Shown here: piece by piece, positions 1-5,886 of the stretch | How positions within the stretch are numbered: the stretch's first letter is position 1 | How the letters are laid out: every line of letters starts with the position of its first letter | Source: Deltaproteobacteria bacterium | GTDB lineage: Bacteria; Desulfobacterota; Syntrophia; Syntrophales; Smithellaceae | Reading direction: 5' to 3' | NCBI GenBank assembly: GCA_017860985.1 | Contig: JAGFXG010000039.1 | Coordinates: 1 to 8,479, forward strand | DNA: 8,479 nucleotides | Notes under the pieces: generated by a model | Database searches by the model: none | What the model saw: the letters and a program-made list of their open reading frames with translations, nothing else | Told to the model about the DNA's origin: nothing | Program-made: the position numbers and the translations under genes

Positions 1-620
1 TCGGAGACATGCCAGTAGCCGGAGGCAATTTTAGTCAGAATCGAAAGGATGGAGTTCCCGACAAAACGTGTTTTAGGCATGACCAGTCGGGCGCCTCCAT
101 GGATAAGCCGATTCCCCTTCACATAATCAATGTCTTCAGTTAAAACAGGAGTGCATATTTTTTCTAGCTCAGATGGATCCATCTGGCCGTCGCCAGCCAT
201 CACGGCCGTGCAATCGATGTTGTGATCCAGGCACCATTTGTATCCCCGTGCGATAGCCGCGCCGACACCGCTGTTTTTTAAATGATTGATGAGGATGATC
301 CTGTCGGTATCCGGATAGACGTTAACTATTTCGGAAGGGGGATAAAGCTGTATATCCTGTTCACGCTTTTCTTTCAGTAGTTTATCCGCCCTGTCATATT
401 CATTTCCGTCGCTTGCACTGGAAACATGACTGATGACTTTTCCGATTGCACGTTCCTCATTAATATAGGACAAAACGACATTGGCGGTGTTGTCCTTTGA
501 GCAGTCGTTGACCACAATAATGCGATCAACAAAAAGGGGCATCGTCTTCAGGACATTACCAATTTGTTTTTCCTCATTGTACGCGGGGACAACAACAGCT
601 ACTGTTTTATCAAACAACAT
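1..620 (-). CDS. Family 2 glycosyltransferase, DPM/DPG-synthase-like (3' end beyond window)
   Basis: The reverse strand gives an open frame of 206 codons from ATG at 620-618 to the window edge, so the C-terminus is missing. The product is a GT-A fold family 2 glycosyltransferase, likely using a nucleotide sugar and a polyprenyl-phosphate or membrane-glycan acceptor at the cytoplasmic face. Visible motifs are VAVVVPAYNEE (residues 7-17, nucleotide binding), IIVVNDCSKDNT (34-45), NHLKNSGVGAAIARGYK (112-128) and the metal-binding GDGQMDP (143-149). RFVGNSILSILTKIASGYW (185-203) is typical of the dolichol-phosphate-mannose-synthase-like subgroup. The start is well fixed: an in-frame TAG directly precedes the ATG, and GGGAG lies 9 nt upstream. 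About 45 extra residues (roughly 58-105, charged and polar) separate the N-terminal motifs from the NHLKNSGVG segment, where relatives I recall have a short linker. The gene is divergent from fadN. The family call is firm; the sugar and acceptor are unknown. Confidence 0.9.
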   Translation of the reverse strand, partial: MLFDKTVAVVVPAYNEEKQIGNVLKTMPLFVDRIIVVNDCSKDNTANVVLSYINEERAIGKVISHVSSASDGNEYDRADKLLKEKREQDIQLYPPSEIVNVYPDTDRIILINHLKNSGVGAAIARGYKWCLDHNIDCTAVMAGDGQMDPSELEKICTPVLTEDIDYVKGNRLIHGGARLVMPKTRFVGNSILSILTKIASGYWHVS

Positions 621-985
621 CTAAGGTGACTCCCAGATTTCAACATATTTAAACTTTTACTATTTTTATGATCATTTGTCCAAAATATTTTATGATAATA
701 TGAATTTACTTGAAAATCCATTTTAGATTACCATATGACCCTTCAGTGAAAATAATAAAAAATAAATATGCGATTTTTTAATTCCAGATTTATTACCAGC
801 GCAGCACTGACCACTTAGTCCATTCAACAAATAGATTTTCTTTTCTGCCGATGCTTAGCGGATTATTCACGGGACGGTGATTCATTCCTTTTTACAACTT
901 GCCATTTATCATTATAACATATCGAATTTAATATAAAATTATTCTTTTGAGTTCAAGAGGCAGTTTTTTATTATATTGATCATCA

Positions 986-1010
986 AAATTATAACAGGGT
1001 GTTATGATTT
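986..1010. promoter_or_regulatory. Operator-like palindrome upstream of a promoter-like element
   Basis: The core is ATAACA-GGG-TGTTAT (991-1005), a perfect 6-bp inverted repeat around GGG. The arms extend outward to 986 and 1010, giving 11-bp arms with one mismatched pair (990/1006). It ends 3 bp before a perfect TTGACA hexamer at 1014. This placement is typical of a transcription-factor site overlapping or abutting a promoter. A second perfect palindrome, TTGAT-C-ATCAA, abuts it on the left (976-986). No regulator gene lies in the window, so the protein that might bind is unknown. Confidence 0.5.
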
Positions 1011-1013
1011 GCC

Positions 1014-1040
1014 TTGACATCAAGCTTAGTTTGGTTTAAT
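1014..1040 (+). promoter_or_regulatory. Candidate sigma70-type promoter
   Basis: TTGACA (1014-1019) matches the -35 consensus exactly. TTTAAT (1035-1040) matches the -10 consensus at 5 of 6 bases but with a short 15-bp spacer. TAATAC (1037-1042) gives the usual 17-bp spacer but only 3 of 6 matches. A start near 1047-1052 would leave a leader of almost 700 nt before fadN. I found no better plus-strand promoter nearer to 1734. This is plausible, not proven. Confidence 0.4.
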
Positions 1041-1056
1041 ACTCACATTGACTTTT

Positions 1057-1071
1057 GGTCAGTAATTGACC
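1057..1071. promoter_or_regulatory. Operator-like inverted repeat GGTCA-GTAAT-TGACC
   Basis: A perfect 5-bp inverted repeat with a 5-bp centre lies about 17 bp downstream of the candidate -10, near or just past the predicted start of transcription. The ATTGAC half-site also occurs at 1047-1052, as a direct repeat 18 bp before the copy at 1065-1070. A site in this position would suit a repressor blocking the promoter at 1014-1040. TetR-type regulators commonly control fatty-acid degradation genes, but no such protein is encoded here, so the link is inference. Confidence 0.4.
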
Positions 1072-1123
1072 CGGATATACAGGGCGGCTGAAAAGTTATC
1101 CCTCAGGGAACATGGTAAGTGAA

Positions 1124-1199
1124 GTAAATCTGAAACATAAGCAATCTTGGTTTTTAATTTTTACTGTCTGAGATCAATAAGTTAGAAAATCAGATTTAC
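1124..1199. repeat. Widely spaced 10-bp inverted repeat
   Basis: GTAAATCTGA (1124-1133) and its exact reverse complement TCAGATTTAC (1190-1199) are separated by 56 bp. In RNA this could close a large loop; in DNA it could be two half-sites for looping. A 10-bp match over this distance in AT-rich sequence may also be chance. Confidence 0.35.
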
Positions 1200-1257
1200 C
1201 TGAATCCCCGGAAAGTCATACTGTTTTTTCAAAGCAGATGTTTTCCCCTGAGTGTCA

Positions 1258-1299
1258 GAAATTGATTCCCGGAATTGTCCGCAGGGAAAAATCAATTTC
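1258..1299. repeat. Extended hairpin in the fadN upstream region
   Basis: GAAATTGATT (1258-1267) pairs perfectly with AATCAATTTC (1290-1299). Inside it CCC (1268-1270) can pair with GGG (1284-1286) across a bulge of three A, and GGA (1271-1273) with TCC (1278-1280) around an ATTG loop. This is the best extended stem in the intergenic region. A short T-run follows at about 1310-1315, too far from the stem for a standard intrinsic terminator. It could be an RNA structure of a leader transcript or a protein site. Confidence 0.45.
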
Positions 1300-1597
1300 C
1301 ATCGTTGTCTTTTTTGACTTCTTTAATTATTGTGGAAAGAGAGCCACGGAATGCCTCAAGTTATTACTGCCATATTTTCCGATTCATGGACTCATGTTTG
1401 GAAGCCAGCAGCAATAGTAAAAAAATTTATAAACTTTATTGATCCCTCGTTTTTTTCATCAAAACTTACATTTTTTATCATCACAATATCATTGGAACAG
1501 ACAAAACAATTTTTTGCCGCGTTTCCTGAAGCGATGTGTTTATGGCTTCGGAAAATCAGTTTTAGAAGGGATGTGATCGGCTCACTATCGTGAATCA

Positions 1598-1622
1598 ATG
1601 AACCGGTGATCAATCGGTTCAT
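1598..1622. repeat. Inverted repeat ATGAACCG / CGGTTCAT upstream of fadN
   Basis: Perfect 8-bp arms at 1598-1605 and 1615-1622 flank a 9-bp centre containing TGATCA. A third copy of CGGTTCAT occurs at 1702-1709, just before the fadN Shine-Dalgarno, and CCAA-A-TTGG (1693-1701) abuts it. Three copies of an 8-mer within 112 bp of the gene start suggest a regulatory site, either an operator or an RNA structure in the leader. No known motif is recognised. Confidence 0.4.
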
Positions 1623-1722
1623 GAAATATCGTATGAAGTATCAAGATTTAATGTAGGCGCAGCTTGGCCTCAAACTATTTATGGGCCGTAAACCAAATTG
1701 GCGGTTCATAAGACAAAGAGAA

Positions 1723-1728
1723 GGAGGA
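1723..1728 (+). promoter_or_regulatory. Strong Shine-Dalgarno that fixes the fadN start
   Basis: GGAGGA lies 5 nt before ATG 1734. The frame stays open back to a TTG at 1698, but the extra 12 residues would read through this site as a Lys/Arg run (KTKRRRR). The TTG has no ribosome site of its own, and the Rossmann fold begins right after the ATG 1734 start. Confidence 0.85.
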
Positions 1729-1733
1729 GAATA

Positions 1734-4154
1734 ATGTCATTTAAGATCAAAAAAGCGGCTGTTTTAGGTGCGGGAGTCATGGGTGCGGGCATCGCGGCTC
1801 ATCTGACCAATGCCGGTATCGAGTGCTACCTGCTCGATATCATCCCATTCGAACTGACAGATGCTGACAAGAAGGCAGGCCTGACGGAAAAAAGTCCTGC
1901 ATGGCGAAATCGCTTCGCGGCAAACGGTCTTGCCGCTGTAACGAAGTCGAAACCCGCCAGTTTCTTCAGCAAGAAAAACGCGTCCATGGTCACTATCGGC
2001 AACTTCGAGGATAATTTGAATTGGCTGGCCGATGTAGACTGGATTTGCGAGGTTGTTGTCGAGAATCTCAAAATCAAGCAGGAACTTTTTGCCAAAGTGG
2101 AAAAAGTGATCAAACCGACCTGTATTGTTTCGACAAACACCTCCGGTATTCCCATTAAAGACATCAGCGCAAAATTCGGCCCCGCTCTGAAAAAACGTTT
2201 CCTGGGAACCCATTTCTTCAATCCTCCGCGCTACATGAAACTCATGGAAATCATTCCCGGTGAGGAAACGGATAAAGACGTTGTGGATTACATGGTGAAA
2301 TTCAGTGAAGAAACCCTGGGCAAGGGTGTTGTTATTTGTAAAGACAGACCGAACTTTGTCGGCAACCGCATTGGCGTGTTTGATCTGTCCGACTGTATTA
2401 AACTGATGTTGGAAAAGAAGCTGAAAGTTGATGAAGTAGACGCGATTGTCGGCAAGGCTCTCGGACATCCCGGCACAGCCGTCTTCGGTACGATGGATCT
2501 CGTCGGTCTCGATGTGGGATACCATGTTGGGAAAAACCTCTACGATGCAGTTCCGGATGATGAAGCAAGAGATACTTTCAAATCCGAACCCTTCCTGGAA
2601 AAAATGATCGAAAACAAGTGGCTGGGCAACAAGACCAAGCAGGGATATTACAAGAAGACCAAGGATGCCAGCGGCAAGACCGTTAAGTTGATGCTGGATA
2701 TCGACACGATGGAATATGTTCCCGCCGGCAAGCCGAAGTTTGATTCTATTTCCGCTGCAAAGAAAATGGAAAACGTTGCCGACTCCATTAAGCACGTATT
2801 CAACGCAGATGACAAGGCCGGCGATTTCGCGCGTGCCTATTTATGCAAAACCTTCATCTATTCGGCTAATCGGATCGGTGAAATCTGCGATGACATCATG
2901 GCCATCGATAACGCCATGAAGTGGGGCTACAATAATAAGTTGGGTCCCTTCGAGGCATGGGATGCCGTGGGTGTCAAAGAAGCCATCGAAGTCATGAAGA
3001 AGCTGAAATTGAAAGTTCCCAAGAAAGTCGAAGAGATGCTGAAGAAAGGTTGTGAATCGTTCTATGCAACCAAAGCAGACGGGAAATATTATTACGACTT
3101 TGAGAAGAAGGGTTATGTCAAGATCGATGCTAATCCCAAGATCATCCTGCTGCCCGATCTCAAAAGCCGCAACAAGATTGTTAAAGAAAACGAAAGCGCC
3201 ACCCTTATTGATATCGGAGATGGCGTCGTCTGCCTGGAATTCCATACCAAGATGAATTCGATTGACGAACCTCTTACTCAAATGCTTGCCGCGTCCTGCG
3301 ATATCGTCGAAAAAGACTTTGCGGGCATGGTGGTTGCCAATCATGATGAGCGCGCTTTCTGCGCGGGCGCCAATGTTTTCGCGGTCCTGGTAGCTGCCCA
3401 GAAGGGTGAGTGGGATCTTCTCGAAAAGAGCATCGAAGCCCTGCAGAATGGCAATATGAGAATGAAATACCTGGAAAAGCCCGTTGTAACCGCTCCTGCC
3501 GGCCTGGCATTGGGCGGCGGCTGCGAAATTGCCATGCACGGCGCCCGTTGTCTGCCGAACGGCGAAACCTACATGGGTCTTGTTGAAGTCGGCGTCGGCG
3601 TTATTCCCGCGGGCGGCGGCTGCAAGGAACTTCTGGTCCGTCTGACCGAAGGCATTCCTTCTGGTTGCGTTGAAGGCGGACTCAATTTGCAGTATCACAT
3701 CGGCAAGGCTTTCGAAAATATAGCCACGGCGAAGGTAGCCACCAGCGCGATGGAGGCCATGGAACTGGGCTTTATCCGCAAGTCGGAAACCATCAATATG
3801 AGCCGTGATCAGCAGATTTATGAGGCCAAGCAGATTGTTCTATCTTTAAACGTGGCCGGTTACAAACCGCCCAGACCCGCTCAGATTCCTGTGATGGGTG
3901 AGAATTTCCGCGGCTTGGTTGAAGGTATCATCATGAATATGAGATACGGTAACTACATTTCCGATTACGATTTGTTTGTGTCGAGAAAAGTGGCCCATAT
4001 CCTTTCCGGCGGCGACTGCGCGGAAGGAACATATGTCTCCGAGCAGGAAATCCTCGATCTCGAAAGAGAGGCCTTCCTGAGCCTGATGGGCGAGACGAAA
4101 ACGCATGAACGTATTATGCACATGCTGACCAAAGGTAAGCCGCTGCGTAACTAA
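1734..4154 (+). CDS. fadN: Bifunctional 3-hydroxyacyl-CoA dehydrogenase / enoyl-CoA hydratase, FadN type
   Basis: An 806-residue cytoplasmic beta-oxidation enzyme that hydrates enoyl-CoA and oxidises L-3-hydroxyacyl-CoA with NAD. The domain order is dehydrogenase first: Rossmann GAGVMG (12-17), NAD domain to about 205, first C-terminal domain about 206-310 (DRPNFVGNR at 204-212), second about 362-440 (KLGPFEAWDAVGV at 402-414), then a crotonase domain from about 485 to the end. The catalytic dehydrogenase residues are present: His160 in GTHFFNPP and Glu172 in MEIIPG. The hydratase has the oxyanion-hole segment FCAGAN (542-547) and both catalytic glutamates, Glu598 in GGGCE and Glu618 in GLVEVGVG, so both activities should be intact. 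Order and length match FadN/YusL of Bacillus (about 790 aa) and are the reverse of E. coli FadB, where the hydratase comes first. Cotranscription with the thiolase 79 nt downstream is likely. Chain-length preference and direction (degradation or synthesis) cannot be read from the sequence. Confidence 0.95.
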   Translation: MSFKIKKAAVLGAGVMGAGIAAHLTNAGIECYLLDIIPFELTDADKKAGLTEKSPAWRNRFAANGLAAVTKSKPASFFSKKNASMVTIGNFEDNLNWLADVDWICEVVVENLKIKQELFAKVEKVIKPTCIVSTNTSGIPIKDISAKFGPALKKRFLGTHFFNPPRYMKLMEIIPGEETDKDVVDYMVKFSEETLGKGVVICKDRPNFVGNRIGVFDLSDCIKLMLEKKLKVDEVDAIVGKALGHPGTAVFGTMDLVGLDVGYHVGKNLYDAVPDDEARDTFKSEPFLEKMIENKWLGNKTKQGYYKKTKDASGKTVKLMLDIDTMEYVPAGKPKFDSISAAKKMENVADSIKHVFNADDKAGDFARAYLCKTFIYSANRIGEICDDIMAIDNAMKWGYNNKLGPFEAWDAVGVKEAIEVMKKLKLKVPKKVEEMLKKGCESFYATKADGKYYYDFEKKGYVKIDANPKIILLPDLKSRNKIVKENESATLIDIGDGVVCLEFHTKMNSIDEPLTQMLAASCDIVEKDFAGMVVANHDERAFCAGANVFAVLVAAQKGEWDLLEKSIEALQNGNMRMKYLEKPVVTAPAGLALGGGCEIAMHGARCLPNGETYMGLVEVGVGVIPAGGGCKELLVRLTEGIPSGCVEGGLNLQYHIGKAFENIATAKVATSAMEAMELGFIRKSETINMSRDQQIYEAKQIVLSLNVAGYKPPRPAQIPVMGENFRGLVEGIIMNMRYGNYISDYDLFVSRKVAHILSGGDCAEGTYVSEQEILDLEREAFLSLMGETKTHERIMHMLTKGKPLRN

Positions 4155-4170
4155 AATATTATGAAACTAT

Positions 4171-4208
4171 GCGCGGCGGTTTGAAAAAACAAAGAAAAGC
4201 CTCCGCGC
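4171..4208 (+). repeat. Stem-loop between fadN and fadA
   Basis: GCGCGGCGG (4171-4179) can pair with CCTCCGCGC (4200-4208) with one mismatch, around a 20-nt A-rich loop. No T-run follows, so it is not an intrinsic terminator. GC-rich stems in intercistronic gaps often protect or direct processing of mRNA and set different levels for the two genes; that role is inferred. Confidence 0.5.
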
Positions 4209-4233
4209 CTTCTAGAAATGAAGGAGGAAAATC

Positions 4234-5427
4234 ATGAGTGATGCTGTAATTGTTGAAGCCGTAAGAAGTCCAGGCGGCCGTTATAAAAGAGGTGGTCTCG
4301 CCGCAACCAGGTCGGATGCCTATGGTATCCAGGTAGTCAAAGGCCTGGTAGCGAGAGTTCCGGAAGTAGATCCTGCGGACATTGATGACTTGATCGTTGG
4401 CTGTGCGTTTCCGGAAGCCGAGCAGGGCATGATCCTGGGGCGAACTATTGCCATGGGAGCTGGCTTGCCCATCAGTGTTTCCGGTATGACAGTAAACCGT
4501 TTCTGCTCGGCCGGTCTTCAGGCCATTGCCGATGCCACGGCGAAAATCCGTGCCGGCTGGTCAGATGTCATTATTGCCGGCGGCTGCGAAACCATGAGCC
4601 ATATTCCGATGGGTGGTACTGCCATGCGTCCGAATCCGGACTGGAAATTTGACGGCAGCATGCCCAATGTATGGATCAACATGGGAAACACGGCGGAAAA
4701 TGTTGCTGCAGATTATAAAATTACCCGTGAAGAAATGGATAAGATGGGTGTGGAAAGCAATCGCCGCGCTTATGAAGCCATCAAGGCCGGAAAGTTCAAG
4801 GATGAGATTATTCCCATTCAGGCTTTCAAATACAAGATTAAAAACGGTAAACGCATTCGTGAAACAGTTATTTTTGATGAGGATGACGGTGTGCGTTGGC
4901 CGGTGACTCTTGAAAATATGGCGAAACTGAAATCACCTTTCAGGTTGGGTGGAAATTGCACCGCTGCCAACTCTTCACAGATGACCGACGGCGCGGCTTT
5001 TGCCATGCTGATGTCAGAAGAAAAGGCAAAAGCCTTGAAATTGAAACCTATTGCCAAAATGACACATTATGCCGTTGCCGGTTGCAGAGCGGAAGAAATG
5101 GGTGTCGGTCCTGCTTACGCAATTCCGAAAGTATTGAAAATGGCCGGTTTGACGCCTAAGGACATTGATGTCTATGAAATCAACGAAGCCTTTGCGTCAC
5201 AGGCCATTTATTCCTGCCGCGTAGTCGGTATCGAAGATCGTTATTGGGCAGGCGACATCAACCCCAATGGCGGAGCGATTGCACTTGGTCATCCCCTGGG
5301 ATGCACCGGCGCCAAACTGACCGCTCAGCTGCTTCATGAGCTGAAACGCCGCAAAGCAAAACGCGGTATCGTTTCCATGTGCATCGGCGGCGGCATGGGC
5401 GCGGCCGGCATTTATGAAATGCTGTAA
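4234..5427 (+). CDS. fadA: Acetyl-CoA acyltransferase (3-ketoacyl-CoA thiolase), FadA type
   Basis: A 397-residue thiolase catalysing the last beta-oxidation step, cleavage of 3-ketoacyl-CoA by CoA to acetyl-CoA and a shortened acyl-CoA. The length is normal for the family. The nucleophile is Cys91 in NRFCSAGLQA (88-97). The other thiolase signatures are NEAFA (317-321), GGAIALGHPLGCTGA (346-360, His353) and CIGGGMGAAG (383-392, general acid/base Cys383), so the active site is complete. AAGGAGG sits just upstream of the ATG and fixes the start. It lies 79 nt after fadN on the same strand and is followed by a terminator-like stem, making a two-gene operon. In Bacillus the same pair is followed by the acyl-CoA dehydrogenase fadE, which is absent here. 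A biosynthetic acetoacetyl-CoA thiolase role is less likely given the fadN partner. Confidence 0.95.
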   Translation: MSDAVIVEAVRSPGGRYKRGGLAATRSDAYGIQVVKGLVARVPEVDPADIDDLIVGCAFPEAEQGMILGRTIAMGAGLPISVSGMTVNRFCSAGLQAIADATAKIRAGWSDVIIAGGCETMSHIPMGGTAMRPNPDWKFDGSMPNVWINMGNTAENVAADYKITREEMDKMGVESNRRAYEAIKAGKFKDEIIPIQAFKYKIKNGKRIRETVIFDEDDGVRWPVTLENMAKLKSPFRLGGNCTAANSSQMTDGAAFAMLMSEEKAKALKLKPIAKMTHYAVAGCRAEEMGVGPAYAIPKVLKMAGLTPKDIDVYEINEAFASQAIYSCRVVGIEDRYWAGDINPNGGAIALGHPLGCTGAKLTAQLLHELKRRKAKRGIVSMCIGGGMGAAGIYEML

Positions 5428-5467
5428 TTAGAAACCCCTCCAGCGCCAAGCTGAAAGCGTCGCTCAA

Positions 5468-5520
5468 ACCCTTCCGCCATTTAGACACACGAATGGCGGA
5501 AGGGTGGGCGGCATTTTTTT
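5468..5520 (+). terminator. Terminator-like hairpin after fadA
   Basis: ACCCTTCCGCCATT (5468-5481) and its exact reverse complement (5492-5505) form a 14-bp stem with a 10-nt loop. A run of seven T (5514-5520) follows, but GGGCGGCA lies between stem and run, so the match to the intrinsic terminator model is imperfect. It sits 40 nt after the fadA stop and very probably ends the operon transcript. Confidence 0.75.
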
Positions 5521-5557
5521 AAGGATTGGTGAGATCAATTGGAGGAAGCCTTTTTGC

Positions 5558-5586
5558 TTGAAGAACGATAAGCATTAAGCTATATC
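5558..5586 (+). promoter_or_regulatory. Candidate promoter of tRNA-Val
   Basis: TTGAAG (5558-5563) and TATATC (5581-5586) are separated by 17 bp, each matching the sigma70 consensus at 4 of 6 bases. The predicted start is a few bases before the mature tRNA 5' end at 5598. The terminator-like stem after fadA lies upstream, so the tRNA probably needs its own promoter. Confidence 0.4.
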
Positions 5587-5597
5587 ATACAAAACAT

Positions 5598-5672
5598 GGG
5601 CGGTTAACTCAGCGGGAGAGTGCTACCTTCACACGGTAGAAGTCACTGGTTCAATCCCAGTACCGCCTACCA
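5598..5672 (+). tRNA. tRNA-Val (anticodon CAC), CCA encoded
   Basis: A full cloverleaf can be drawn by eye. The acceptor stem is GGGCGGT with ACCGCCT, the D-stem ACTC/GAGT with a 7-nt loop, and the anticodon stem CTACC/GGTAG with loop TTCACAC. The variable region has 5 nt, and the T-stem ACTGG/CCAGT encloses loop TTCAATC. The discriminator is A and the 3' CCA is in the DNA. Anticodon CAC (5631-5633) reads GUG, hence valine. The first acceptor pair is a G1-U72 wobble, because the 3' strand ends in T where valine tRNAs of this type usually have C. All other stem pairs are Watson-Crick. It stands alone between the fad operon and the convergent polysaccharide genes. No second copy of its 3' end, which would suggest an integrated element, is seen in the window. 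Confidence 0.95.
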
Positions 5673-5681
5673 TTTAAATTC

Positions 5682-5721
5682 AGGGATTAACAGGCAACCG
5701 TTAATCCCTTTTTGCTTTTTT
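5682..5721 (+). terminator. Intrinsic terminator of tRNA-Val
   Basis: AGGGATTAAC (5682-5691) and GTTAATCCCT (5700-5709) form a perfect 10-bp stem with an 8-nt loop, followed directly by TTTTTGCTTTTTT. This is a textbook rho-independent terminator starting 10 nt after the CCA end. Confidence 0.9.
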
Positions 5722-5886
5722 GTGTCCATGATATTTTTTCAAATAACGGATAGGAGTTCATGTTTGGATTTTTTTATAGACAAGTAATGTATAATATTCG
5801 GAGATTCGCTGGAAGAACATGATTTTTTGATTTGCAAGATCGCACTGACTATACTGCCTTTCACATAAGGTAGTTCCTATCATAAA

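Larger units (their letters stand above)
621..1697. other. Long AT-rich divergent intergenic region, no convincing gene
   Basis: About 1.1 kb separates the divergent glycosyltransferase and fadN genes. The first 350 bases are very AT-rich, and I found no gene or clear structure there. From about 976 the region becomes rich in palindromes: TTGAT-C-ATCAA (976-986), an 11+3+11 palindrome (986-1010), a promoter-like element (1014-1040) and a 5+5+5 palindrome (1057-1071). Further hairpins follow at 1124-1199, 1258-1299 and 1598-1622. Short open frames occur on both strands between about 1330 and 1622, but none has a Shine-Dalgarno or a recognisable product. The region could be a long regulatory leader for fadN, contain a small RNA, or include decayed coding sequence; the sequence alone does not decide. 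Confidence 0.6.

Noticed and set aside
1330..1593. An 87-codon plus-strand open frame in the intergenic region
   Set aside because: It begins at TTG with no Shine-Dalgarno, resembles nothing known and has a random-looking composition. A remnant of a gene cannot be excluded.
1392..1622. A 76-codon minus-strand open frame in the intergenic region containing CFVCSN
   Set aside because: No ribosome site precedes its ATG, which falls in the 1598-1622 inverted repeat. A single CxxC-like pair is not enough to call a gene.
1764..2795. A 343-codon open frame on the minus strand within fadN
   Set aside because: It lies wholly antisense to a gene with intact domains and catalytic residues, and its translation matches no family I know. 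It reflects the codon bias of fadN.
2841..3698. A 285-codon open frame on the minus strand within the 3' half of fadN
   Set aside because: Antisense shadow of the second dehydrogenase and crotonase domains, with no recognisable motif.
5760..5822. A 20-codon open frame (MFGFFYRQVMYNIRRFAGRT) with AGGAG 3 nt upstream
   Set aside because: The spacing is short, the frame is tiny and no promoter is evident just upstream, since it follows the tRNA terminator. Without conservation data it cannot be supported, though a small peptide is possible.
5853..5874. Stem ACTGCCTT / AAGGTAGT as a terminator for the minus-strand genes
   Set aside because: One pair is a G-T wobble that becomes an A-C mismatch in the minus-strand transcript, and no T-run follows in that direction.
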